Below, one piece after another: positions 48,715 to 60,360 of a DNA stretch of 64,000 nt. The stretch is from Macrotis lagotis. Taxonomy: Eukaryota > Chordata > Mammalia > Peramelemorphia > Peramelidae. Made by a program: the position numbers and the translations under genes. Every line of letters starts with the position of its first letter. The first letter of the stretch is position 1. The notes beneath the pieces are model-generated. The model did not search any database. It was not told where the DNA came from and saw only the letters and a list, made by a program, of their open reading frames with translations. The stretch is taken from positions 288,707,078 through 288,771,077 of the forward strand of contig NC_133660.1 in the NCBI RefSeq assembly GCF_037893015.1, in the 5' to 3' direction.

Positions 48715-49082
48715 TCCTCCAATCTTTTACCTTTACTTTGTATGTATCTCTCGGCTTCAAATGAATTTCTTGTAAGCAGTATATTGTAGGATTGTAGTTT
48801 TTAATCCACTGTGCTATTCACTTCCATTTTATGGGAGAGTTCATCTCATTTACACGCAAAGTTATAATTACTTTTTATCTCCCTCCATGCTATCTTCCCT
48901 CTGTATTTTCCTTTTTTCCCCACCTTACCCCTGTTCCCCAGTATTTTGATTCTGAATACTACCTCTGTCAGTGCATGTATACTCACTTTCATCTGACTCT
49001 CTTTTCTTTCCTCTTTCCCTTTAACCCTTCTGTAAGACCCTCCTTTCCTGCCCCGCTTCCCCTCCTTATACTTATCCTGTAA
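48715..49082 (-). mobile_element. L1 spacer and endonuclease start, antisense
   Basis: In reverse complement it gives purine-rich spacer, then atgaactctcccataaaatg and a YKVKVKDW-type endonuclease segment. Same spacer-to-ORF2 join as at 3480 and 57720. Confidence 0.6.
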
Positions 49083-51241
49083 GATAAGTTTCTATCTGAG
49101 ACTGATACTAGGTTCCCCTTTGGCCTTCTGGGTTACAATGGGACTCAAGTTAATTGAACATCTGAACTAAATATCATCCCAGTGTAAAAAGTTTATTGTT
49201 TGTTGGATCGGAAAATCAGGCTGCTCGAAGAGGCAAAGTACCCAAGTTAGAAATGAAGTAGATCAGAACTTCCTTAGTAATCAGAACTTGGATTGGGTGC
49301 GTGAATACAATTGTACTTCTAACATAGGTCTTAGAGGAAGACCCAGACTAGGAAAAAAAAAATTAAAAAGATCATATAAGCAGAATGTGATTCCAAAGGA
49401 AATTAAGATAAAGTCTCGTCCCTTTAATAATCCTGTATTAATTATAGTACTTCTATTTGTTAGTCCCCAAACTCAGAATTTGAGCCCCATAAATGATGAC
49501 TACTCAAGGATCAAGATGTTCCATGTGAACAGAGTTTTAAGATTACACATCACGAACATCTTCTGGTGTGAATATTTTGAATTGTCTTATAGTACACAGA
49601 ATTAGCACAAAGCAAAGACACTCTGATACTGAAAATTGGTAATCTGCAAACATGTTTATCAAAATCTGTAAGTACAGTGCTAACCTGACTCTTCACCACT
49701 GAGGGGAGGGGAATAGGAAGAGAGCATGGAAGCAAATTGTGAAACTTAAAAATATACATGTGCACTTGGATGAAAATAAATAAATAAATTTAAATAGAAA
49801 AAAAGCAGACACTTGCTGAAAGAACAGCTTATGAACAATAGTAACGAAATAGCTTCCCTCCTACTCATAAATCTGAAATTTACTATGCACAGAATCAGTG
49901 AAGAAAATGAAGACATAAAGAAGACAGTAGTAGAAGCATGGCTATTTGGGAACACATTTGCTTTTTGGCACCCACTTCTAAGAGTTGGATCTATATAACC
50001 CTTGATTTCTAAGGACATGTTGCTTCCCTTGGATACAAAGCATCTGCTAGGAAATTCATTCATCTTGGCTCCCTGGGTCTCTTTGGATTCTTAATTCAGC
50101 AGGAATGCTAAATTTCCTCCTCACTCAGTGAATTCTAAAGAAGAGCTATCCTCTGTCACCACTCACTGAACCCGTTATTTGTTAGACAGGAAGTTTTCTT
50201 GCTGTCTAGTTGTCTTGTTATAGAACATTATTAGGTGATTAGTAAATAGAGAAATCCACATGTACCCCCTGATTGTCCTGGAATCTAATAAAATGTTCTC
50301 GTTAAAATATGTTGTTGATGTTCCTGCTGTTGCGTTTTTTCCCATTTCTAAATCCTTTTTCAAATGTATAAATCACTCGTGTTCTACAAGATTGTCTCCT
50401 GGCTCTAATGAATCTTGGGAGAAACTTATCTTCATTTTTAAAATACCATTCCATCTAGATTATTTGAAGGACTCACCTAATGCAGAGATCAGAACAGTAA
50501 AATAACAGAGTGTGGACCCAATTTTCCATTTTGTTAAGCATATGAGGTACTCCCATCGGTTCTGCTTCCTCACATTCTCTAATGTTATATAGTGGAAATC
50601 AATTTACAAAGGAAGTCTTGAACAGTCACCAACCATTACAACACAAGCAAAAACTGAAATGCAAATTAAGTGTTAGCAACTTCATTACTAAAGTGTTGAG
50701 ATCATGGAAGATGCCCTGAAGGAGGCGGCAAATGAATCAAATTTTTGACTAAGAAATACATTTTAAACAGATAAAGGTGGTACCAGTCTGGGAGAAAAAA
50801 AAAAGAGTACCTACAAAGATATCTAAGTAAGAAGTCAAAGTTTGTTCTTAGAAAAGAATCTTTTTTAATACTGAGGATTAAGCAATAAAATTTTCCAACA
50901 ACTTTTAAAAATTTTAAATTTAACAATTTAACAAATTTAAACAAGCAATATTCCTTTTACTTTTGCACCGATTGCAATATATTATATAAGCAATATGGTA
51001 AAATGAATTATTTAATTGGGACATAGGTTGATGGAGGATGTTCTAGGATGTATCTAAGTGATATATTTTATTTTGAATGATTCATTGTGTTGAATTGAAA
51101 CAATTGCCCATGCTTAATATTTTGAGGTTTTGTTTTTTTATTTGTAGATAAAGCATTAAGAACTAACTTTACTTTTATTTTTGTTGTTGTATTGGAATGT
51201 AATTTCTCATTCATACATTATCTCAAAATTAAATATTTTCC

Positions 51242-52174
51242 CTACTTGAGAAAAAAGGTAGTTTTGATTATCCTACCCAGTGCAACCTTGATTTTCATGT
51301 TCCTCAAACTATAGATAATAGGGTTCAGGAATGGAGGCAATATTGCATAAGTCATTGAAATCAGAAGATTCTGAACTGGAGACGTGTCTGATATGGGGCC
51401 CAAGCCTGTGACAATGCCAGCAAGAAGAAATAAGAGGAGAATAATCAATTGTGGTAAACAGATAGACAAGGCTTTTTGGCGTCCTTCCACAGAAGGGATT
51501 TTAAAAACAGTGGAGAAGATATAAGTATAAGATATAATTAAAAAAACAAAACAGAATAACAGGAAAGTTGAGGTGGTAGCAAGTAGTATATACTCAGTAT
51601 CATGAACCTCAGAATTTGAGACCTTTAGGACATGAGGAATATCACAAAAAAACTGATGCACCAAATTGGATCCTGAGAAAGGCAAACGGAACATGTTTCC
51701 TGTATGTACAGCTGAATAGATGAGCCCACTGACCCATGAACTAACTACCACGAAAATACAACGGAGTGAAGTCATGATAACCCCATAGTGCAAGGGGTGG
51801 CAGATGGCCACAAAGCGGTCATAGGACATAGCCACAAGCAAAGCAAATTCTGTTCCAGCAAAGAAGATAAGGAAGAAAACCTGAACAGCACAGCCAAGAA
51901 GAGAAATGGATTGATTACCTGTGATAGAATTCACAATGAATTTGGGAACAGTGACTGAGATGTACCCAATATCTAGCAGGGATAAGTTACTTAGAAAAAA
52001 ATACATTGGCGAATGAAGGTCTGGGTCAGTGACAATGGCAGTGAATGTTAGGAGATTCCCCATCAGGGCTGCCATATATATCAGCAAGAAAAGAACACCA
52101 TGTAAGACCTGCATCTTTCGGATGTTGGAAAACCCTACAAGGAAGAATTCCAAGATGATAGTACAATTGTCCAT
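51242..52174 (-). CDS. OR-D: OR14-like olfactory receptor
   Basis: A complete 310-residue odorant receptor. NCT glycosylation site at residue 3, LHSPMYFFL at 53-61, cysteines 94 and 177, MSYDRFVAIC at 116-125, SYTYIF at 215-220, KALSICLPQ at 234-242 (Ile where its paralogs have Thr) and NPIIYSLRN at 284-292. The start at 52174 aligns with its paralogs and lies 56 nt after the conserved acceptor. An in-frame ATG five codons upstream is not shared. The stop TAG stands where OR-C has AAG, so one substitution removed the C-terminal tail. Nearest relative here is OR-C. Likely functional. Confidence 0.93.
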   Translation of the reverse strand: MDNCTIILEFFLVGFSNIRKMQVLHGVLFLLIYMAALMGNLLTFTAIVTDPDLHSPMYFFLSNLSLLDIGYISVTVPKFIVNSITGNQSISLLGCAVQVFFLIFFAGTEFALLVAMSYDRFVAICHPLHYGVIMTSLRCIFVVVSSWVSGLIYSAVHTGNMFRLPFSGSNLVHQFFCDIPHVLKVSNSEVHDTEYILLATTSTFLLFCFVFLIISYTYIFSTVFKIPSVEGRQKALSICLPQLIILLLFLLAGIVTGLGPISDTSPVQNLLISMTYAILPPFLNPIIYSLRNMKIKVALGRIIKTTFFLK

Positions 52175-53140
52175 GTCTCTTAGGGTCATGTAATTCTTGT
52201 TGAATCAATAGGGATAGAAGATGTCAAATTCTAAAAGGAGAGCACAGAATCAGTTTATTTCATATATAGGTCATGAACTTCAATTTACTCTTTCCATTTA
52301 GAGAGGGAATCAGACTATTTTAAAAGATCATAATATTAATTATGCAAGCTTGATATGTTTCATGCATTCTCCAAATATAATATTTCATAGGCTCTGTGAT
52401 TTTATCAAAATGGGAATGTACCAACAGAGAAAGTCTATCCTGGATCTTCATTGATATCAACTAATAATATTCACAGAGGCCTCAAGCATTGGGCAGGAAA
52501 TAATTTGGAAAGTACCACAGAAAGATTTACTGTCACAGCAGATTTGAATCTAGTCCTTTCTTCCTACAAGATCATTTCTCTAGCTACTGTCATGCCGATT
52601 GTTAAACAGCAATGGTAATGATAATAGTAATTCTAATGACAATAATTATAAAAATAATCCTGTTCACAGCAACTTAGACTTTTCAAAATACTTTCTCCAA
52701 AGGAATTCTTTCAGAGGATACTTACCTAGAGCCTTGAAAGAGGAGCAGAATAGATTTTATTTCACTTTGATAAAAATTTGTAGTTTGTCCCAATATGCTA
52801 ATTTGAAATTACTTGAATTAGAGGTTGTATCTGTATATGTAGAATGAGAACAATGAATAATTTTGGTTAATATTCATTGAAATTATTTTGCATAATATTT
52901 TACACATCTCATGTTCATTGCTCAAATCAGTACTGTGAGAAGCTGCAGGTGTACCCAAATTATGTGAAAACATAGTTTCCCAGACAAAAAAATTAAAGTT
53001 TCAACCTTCCTTAATTCAAGTCTCCCATATTACAATGCCTTTTAAGTTGCAGTGCCATAATTCAGAAATCAAACATAAGAAATCTAACATTTCTTAGTTA
53101 GCTAAATAAATTGACCATTCATAAATAAAAAACAATTACC
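52175..53140 (-). other. OR-D 5' non-coding exons and splice signals (predicted)
   Basis: The acceptor CTCTCCTTTTAG sets the coding exon start at 52230. Donors CTCTAG/GTAAGT at 52726 and CAG/GTAATT at 53140 match the other units. Confidence 0.5.
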
Positions 53141-54179
53141 TGAGTGGTGTTGTGGCATTTTCTGCTATCTAAAATATGTATTTTTCCCTCTCTAATTACA
53201 GGTTCTAAATAGCATCCAATGACTATCGTTATCCACACTGAACTGGATCTGTTCTCATATGGAGCTTCAGAGGGCAATGGTTGCTGAAACTGTACCATGT
53301 AAAGCTGTTATATTTGCTAAAATATTTGATGAGTGTGCGGCATATGGAAATATACAGTCCAATGTCCACTGGAGAAATATTTCCTGAATTCCCAAAAGGA
53401 GTTAAGTTATAATTGTACCCTTATTATACAGAGATTACCTGACCTTTCCCTTGAGTATAATCTTTTAAGGAAAAGATATTTTTATTAATACCATAGAGAA
53501 AGAGGTCACCCTTTAATCTGATGTGACTCATTACACCTTGTATAGTCTATAAGGATCTGCCATGTGGCCTTAATCTTGTCCAAAATGCACGTTCATTTCA
53601 CGTAGTTTTTAAAAAGTGTATTCCAGAGGACAGACTTGGATCTTCATTGGAAAAAAAATATTCAGTCTATCTATCTCTCTACTTATCACCTATCTAAGCA
53701 TATACATACATGTACATATATATATATATAATATATAAAATCAATATTCTCTGTGCATACTCGTATAATATATTCATTTAGTTGACTATTCTTAAACAAC
53801 AGACATTCTATTGGATTTGGAAAAAATATGCAAATAGACCACACATTTAAGGTTTTTATACAGTCAAATAATGGGTAAATATGCCTAAATTAATTATTTA
53901 TCTTATATGTATCTTTACATGAATATACATATATTAGTAAATATGATCCTAATTTTATCTGCATATATCTATATTTAAGAAAATTCATGATGCATATATC
54001 TATATCTCTCAATGTATCTATAACAAACTTCTTGAAAATAGTTATTTCCCACCTGCCAAATAATGGGTGACTTAAAAATACATACACGTATATAATATGA
54101 TATGATTGTTTCTATATGTGTGCATATACATATTTATAAACCAAATAAAATTGTATGTAAGACATGATTTTAGACTAGG

Positions 54180-54520
54180 AATGGAAATGTGTGGTAGAGA
54201 GCGGTGGCAAGATCACAAACATCCTAAGCTAAATGTTGTCATCCAACCAAAGTGGCAGCTTTGGCAAGGCAAAATGATGGCCAGAAGAATAAATGTCAGT
54301 AAATTTGAGTGCTTCTTTGAGCAAAAACAGTCTGTTTCTAACTTGAAGGAAAAATGAACCAGTACATACTTGGCAATCAGAGAGCAAAAATGAAATGGGA
54401 AACTTTCAGGGATTTAGTATACATACCACATTTGCTCATATGGGTTAGAACACTCACAAACATCAAGATTAGTTTGATGAAAATAATGGGAAAATACAGA
54501 AGCTGCCAAATAAAAAAAAT
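54180..54520 (+). mobile_element. Non-L1 LINE fragment shared with U1
   Basis: Matches 13570-13860 in order: ggcaaaatgatggccagaag, gagtgcttctttgagc, tgaaaataatgggaaaatac, agaagctgccaaa. It stops where an L1 5' end begins (54535). Confidence 0.65.
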
Positions 54521-56476
54521 GAGATACTTGGGGGGGGGTAGAGACAAGATGGCAGAGTAAATCTAGAATGTTCCCAGAACTCTTCCATATACAACTTTAA
54601 ATTGGGCCTCTACACAGACAGTAGGGTTACAGATCCCACCAAAAAAAAAGAGAATTAAATAAGTTCTCAACTCATGCTATCATGGAGGAGGTTCAACTTA
54701 GGTGTTGCAATGAAGAGAATAATAGGAGGGAGAGATGAAAATGTGGCAGAAGGTTCTTAGCAACAGCACAGTCCAGGACTCAGCTAATACTTAGATAACA
54801 GTCCAGTTCTTGATGTGGCTAAATAGCAGGCTAGTCAGATAGTCCCAAACCCAGACAAAGTCTTAGCCCTGTGAATGCTTGGGCAACAGACACGACTGGA
54901 AAGAGATTAAAAAAAAAACACAACTGCAAAGCAAAGCCAGGGCAAAAAGGAGCCAACAAATCTCTTAGGCAACACTTTGGCAAACATCAAGACAGGGACC
55001 AGATCCCAGACACAACACAAAAATTGGGGGACTATGCTACCTATGCCACAGGAGGAGCAGAGCTCTACTATCAAAATGAACAAAAAAAAATAAAGAGTAG
55101 GAACCATTGAAAGCTAATACTCAGATAGAGGTGATAAAAATGCCATTCCAGTAGAAGAAAGCAGTGACAATATACTTACAATGGTATGAATTGCATTCAA
55201 ATTCAAAACTGGGTAAAAGAGCTTAAATATTATTTCAAAATCCAAGGAAAAGAGGAAGGAGCAAAGTTAAAAAATATGATAACCCAGCAGGAAAATTATT
55301 AAAAATTGACTGAAGATATCAACTCCTTTAAAAGGAAAAGTTATCAACTGGAAAAATAATGTAACTCATCAAAAAATAAAATGAAATCATCCAACTGGAA
55401 AAGAAATGTAACAGCAAAAAATAAATTTGACAAGTGTAAAAGGAATGAAACTTATCAAGAAGTAAAACTAACCAACTGCAACAGGAAAGAAAATAATTTA
55501 AATGTAAAGGTAACTAACTGTAACAGGAAACACAAAGATTAGCTGAAGAAAATAAAATATCAAAAGTTACAACTAAACAAATAGAAGAAAATGATTCTAT
55601 AAGGCTGTAAGATTCCATCAAATAAAATCAATAAATTGAAAACAATCAAAGAAAATGTAAAATACCATTTCTGAGAAACAAATTAACTGGAAAATAGATC
55701 CAGGAGAAATAATTTATGAATTATGGGTCTATCCAAAAGACTAGAACAAAAATAGAGCCTGGAAAATATCTTTCATAAAATTATCATGGATAACTGTCCT
55801 AATATACTATTTCAAGTAGAAAAAAATAGTCTTTGAAAGAGTATGTACCCACAGAAAGAGATTCCAGAAAAAAATAAAAATTCCAAGGAATATTATAGCT
55901 AAATTTCAGAGTTCTCAACTAATGGATAAGATACTGTGAGCATATTATAAGCAATCAAAAAGAAGCAATTTAAATGCAAAGGAAGCACAATCAGGATTAC
56001 ACAATTCATATCAACTTCAACATTAAAGGGTCAGCCTAGAATGTGTTATTTTGGACAACAAAAGATCTATTACCATCAAGAATTAATCACCCTGCAAAAC
56101 ACACTTATTTCTATAGGGGGAAATGAATATTCAATGAAATAAAGGATCTGGAAAATTTTCTGATTTATAATAAAACAGAACTTAGCAGAAAATTGGGTCT
56201 TCAAACACAGGATGTAAGAAATGCATAAAAAGGGAAATGGAAAGGGGGAGGTGACAAACACAAAACATTTGTCAAGATGAATAAACAATATACCTCCCTA
56301 CTGGTGAAGATTACACATGAAATTATTGAGAACTGTAATTCTCTAAGGGTAGTTAAAGGGTTGAATATAGGTAAAGGAATTTTACTTAGAGTTTGTGGAT
56401 ATAAATGTGACATGAAGCAATGTTGATTATGAGGATGGAGTTCAATATTGAGAGAGAAGGAGTGAAAGTATTTAGA

Positions 56477-56477
<1 letters not shown>

Positions 56478-56524
<47 letters not shown>
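56478..56524. repeat. (TA)n microsatellite
   Basis: About 23 TA units in the L1 spacer. Confidence 0.95.
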
Positions 56525-56528
<4 letters not shown>

Positions 56529-56709
56529 GTCATGAAGCGAACTTACTTAACTAGATACTTAGATAAGAAGAGTTGTAGGATAAAAGGGAAAGAGGGTGGG
56601 AGTGTACTTAGAAGAGTTGTGCATAAATAATTCAGGAAGTGATTTTACCTTATTCCACACTTTTGTTAACAAGGGTTATAGTGTCATACTTGGAGTAATA
56701 TAGAGAGAA

Positions 56710-56712
<3 letters not shown>

Positions 56713-56797
<85 letters not shown>
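56713..56797. repeat. (TG)n(GA)n microsatellite
   Basis: A TG run followed by about 20 GA units in the L1 spacer. Confidence 0.95.
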
Positions 56798-56800
<3 letters not shown>

Positions 56801-58075
56801 AGTATTTTAGTTAAGGATGGTTAGAGTGCTATAGTTGGAGTGCTAAAGGGACAGAGGGAGAGAATGTACCCAAAACTTTGTGTGGAGAAGGTTGTATGAC
56901 AATGATTGGGTATTCTTTGAGAAAGAGAGTGTACTTAGAAACACTGGACATGAAAAGATCATGAAATGATTTTGCTTTGCTTAATGCTTTGTACAGTTGG
57001 AGGGAGAGAGCTTAGAGGGGAGAGGGGCATAAATGTTCCATGAAATGATTTGGCTTTGCATGATACTTGGACACATGAGAATAGTGTGCCCATGGTGGGT
57101 ACTTGAAAATAGGGGAAGGTCTTAACTGATTATAATTTGATCTGACATAACTCTTGAGAAGTGTACTTGTTTTCAGATAGAAGAAAATATACTTAGTATG
57201 AGGCAATGCTGATTATCAATCAACCAAGGAATGGACCTTGATAATTCTGTCAGAACAAATTGAAGGAATATATTTTTGCCAGAAGGGTTATAGATACAAG
57301 ACAGGAGTAAAACAAAAAGATATGAAAATAGGACCATACTAGAAGAAGACTAAGCATTAGTGGATAATTAACAGCAGGTAAAGAGGCACAAAGAATTATT
57401 AGAGTAGAAGGAGAGAAGGCAGGGTGTAAGCACTGAGTAAATTCTATTCAATAGATTTGGCCCAGAGAGGGAATATAGATTCCCAATTGGTTTGAAAGTC
57501 TATCCTACCCTACAGGAAGTTGGAAAAGGGAAGGGAAAGAAAAGGGAAGAAGGGACTGATAAAAGTGAAGGCAAAGGTATAGGTGAAAATAAAGAAAGTA
57601 AGAAATTAAAAGAAAAATTAAAGAGGAAAGAGTGCAAAACATTGGTGAGGAGGAATAAGAGAAAAGAAAAAATGTACAAATAAGGAAAAATAATGTGGAG
57701 GGAAATAAAAAATTATTCATCTTAATTATGAATAAGAATGTCATGAACTCTCCAATAAAACATAAGAAGATAGTAGAATGGATTAAATACCAAAATCCCT
57801 AATACAATATTTTGTTTACACAAGACACACTTAAAGCAGAGAGATACACAAAGGGTAAAGGTATAAAACTTTATAAAAATGACCCATGCTTTATGCCAGG
57901 TTTTAGTAAAAATAAAAGAAAATCAGGAGTAACAATCCTGATCTCAGTTTAAACAAAAGCAAAAATAGAACTCATTGAAAAAGAAAGTCTTCAAAAAGTA
58001 CCATAGACAATGAAGTTATATTATTATGAATCAAATATGCAGTAAGTTGTATAGCATCCAAATTTTGTATATATT

Positions 58076-58310
58076 TTTAAAAAAATTATTTATTTGTTTT
58101 TCCAACTACATGCAATGTTAGTTTTTACCAATAATTTTTGCAACATTTTGAGGATTGCATTTTTCTCCCTCCATCCCTTCCCTCCTCCATCTCTCTGATG
58201 AACAAAATATGATAGAAGCTCCATATTTATAACCATGCTAAACATAGATCCATATTAATCAAGTTGTGAGAGAGGCCTCAGATCCAAAGGGAAGAAAGCA
58301 AATAGTATAG
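58076..58310 (-). mobile_element. L1 3' end fragment, antisense
   Basis: aattatttatttgtttttcc, tgcaatgttagtttttacca and ctccctccatcccttccctc read as the complement of L1 3' untranslated sequence. Confidence 0.5.
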
Positions 58311-59103
58311 ACAGGAATATATAGTTAAATTCCAGAACTCTCAAGTCAAAGAGAATACATTACAAGCAGTCAAAAAAAATCAATTCAAATATGATGGAAC
58401 TAGAGTCAGGATTACACAGGATTTAGCAGCAATTCCATGAAGACCTTGGAATATGGTATCCCCGAAGGCACAAGAACTTGGATTACAATCAAATGAAACT
58501 AATATCCTTTTCCAGGGGAAAAGATGCATATTCAATGAAATAGGGAACTTTCAAACTTTCCTGTTTTCAACAGGAAGCATAGCATTCAAGCAAATCATAT
58601 AGATGGTGGATGGGAAGTGCAAATTATGAGGAATTTAATAATGTTGAATTCATTGTATTCCTGCATGGGAAGATGATACTGATAACTCATATGAATTATC
58701 TAAATTAATAGAGATATTAAAAGGAGACAAGGCACAAGGAAAGAGCTGAATTTGAAGGTATAATAGATTATAATGGAGTCAATGGATGAAAAAGGAATGT
58801 ATTGGGAGAAAGGCAAAGGAGAGGTAGAATGGGCTAACATATTTCTTAAATGAGTCAAGAAAAAAAACTTTTGCAGTGCAGTGTAAGGGAGAAGGTGAGG
58901 GGGAATGACTGAGCCTTCATTCTCATTTGAAATAGCTCAGAGAGGAAGCAACAAACACACTTAATAGGGTATAGACAGCTATCTTACCCTAGAGAAAAAT
59001 GGAGAGGAAGGGGATGGGATAAAGGGATCAGTGGGAAGGAAGGGGGTATAGGTGATTGAAGACAGGGAAAATTTTTGAAGAGGATAGTCAGATGCAGCAC
59101 ACA

Positions 59104-59257
59104 TTTTTTTTTTCTTTTTCCCAATGTGGTAGGATTGGGTGGTATTCCTGGCACCATGCTGCTGGATTGTGGTTGGGTGCCTGGGGTGGGATTTGGACTT
59201 GGGTCCTCCACGTCCCATGGTTGGTACTCTGTCCTATGCACCACTTAGATGCCCCAT
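59104..59257 (-). mobile_element. Diverged SINE-like block, shared with U3
   Basis: gtggtaggattgggtggtat to caccacttagatgcccc. Same place in the HAL1-like tail as 34029-34185. Confidence 0.65.
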
Positions 59258-59287
59258 AACACACTTTTGAGGAGGGACAAAGTGATA

Positions 59288-59292
<5 letters not shown>

Positions 59293-59343
<51 letters not shown>
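59293..59343. repeat. (GA)n microsatellite
   Basis: About 25 GA units in the HAL1-like tail. The U3 copy has only a short purine stretch here. Confidence 0.95.
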
Positions 59344-59345
<2 letters not shown>

Positions 59346-60360
59346 TAGAATAAATGGAAGTGGGAGGAATGTATGGAGAGAAATACAATTAGCAATAGTT
59401 CTCTGATGGACCTGATAAAGTATGCCAATCATCCCAGAGACAGAGCTGATGGAATCCAAACACAGACTTAAGTACAATTTTTTTCTTTTCCCCTATCTTT
59501 ATATTTTGTGAGGTTTTACTATTTAGTGGGGGGGGGGGGAGGAGGAGTACTGTGTAAATAAATGTAAATAAATGAACAAATAAGAAAGGAAACTAATATG
59601 TAAACTTTTAAATAAATGTAATCTTTGTTAAAGTAAGAAAAGCTAATACCAGAAATCATTGCCCTCTTCTTGACAGAGATAGCTTATTAAATATAATAAT
59701 CATTTATTAAACTTGATATGAGCACTCTGCTGCTCACTAGAAAATAATATGTAGAGATTTTTCTTGTTGTTCTCAATGAATTTAGAATTTCATAAATGAA
59801 GAAGACACATAGAGATAGCATTTAAGATCCAATAATTCAGGGCGGCTGTTCTAGAATAGTACAAATAAAGTTTTCTATTGAATCCCATTGGAAAAGTGTT
59901 ACATTTAATAAGATGGAAAAGGTGATGCAAGCAAGAGGTTTTCAGTCAAGGACCTTTGACTTGCTAATGAAAAGTCTGAGACAGATGACTAGGTTCCACT
60001 TTGGATGTTCAGGTTACAATGGTCCTAAAGTCAATTGAACATCTGAACTGAATATCATCCAAGTATCAAATGTTTATAATATGTTGGATGGGAAAATTAG
60101 GTTGTCCTGAAGATGCAAAGTAGCAAAAGTTAGAAATGAAGTAGGTCAGAAATTTTTACTAATCAAGCATTGGATAAAGTTTGTGACTACATATTAAAAT
60201 TCTAGCATAGGTCTTAGAGGAAGACCCAGACTAGAAAAAAAAAAGAATAAACATTTTTATAAAAAGATATATAAGCAGAATGTGATTCTAAAGTCAATAA
60301 AGATAAAGTCTCTTCTGTTTAATAATCCTGCATATAATTATATCACTTCTATTTATTCAG

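Larger units (their letters stand above)
49083..54520 (-). repeat. Duplicated receptor unit U5
   Basis: It carries OR-D and resembles U3 most closely on both flanks. The left edge abuts an antisense L1 at about 49083. The right end includes the LINE fragment shared with U1. Confidence 0.7.
54535..58075 (+). mobile_element. L1: 5' end, ORF1, spacer, ORF2 start
   Basis: It starts agacaagatggcagagtaaa. Coiled-coil-like ORF1 segments run 55280-55700. RNA-binding and C-terminal segments run 55850-56200, including AKFQSSQL-like text. The purine-rich spacer runs 56250-57720 with two microsatellites. An endonuclease-like part begins near 57730 (KAERYTKGKGIKLY at about 57835-57875). Broken by an antisense L1 3' fragment at 58075. 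Many stops. Confidence 0.7.
58330..59590 (+). mobile_element. HAL1-like element: ORF1 end plus long 3' tail
   Basis: ORF1 C-terminal sequence (58330-58560, with a FQGKRCIFNEIGNFQTF-like reading) is followed directly by about 1 kb of non-coding tail ending in aataaatgaacaaataagaa. No reverse-transcriptase sequence lies between them. The tail matches U3 33650-34510 and, in part, 4812-5240. This is the pattern of an ORF1-only L1 derivative (HAL1 type). Confidence 0.5.
58330..60360 (-). repeat. Partial receptor unit U6 (no receptor)
   Basis: 58726-60360 matches the left part of U3, and 59640-60360 matches the block that precedes the receptor in every unit. An antisense L1 starts at 60361, and no receptor sequence follows in the window. 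Confidence 0.65.

Noticed and set aside
59088..59477. Overlapping 129- and 64-codon frames rich in Ser and Leu
   Set aside because: They arise from the GA microsatellite and the SINE-like block.
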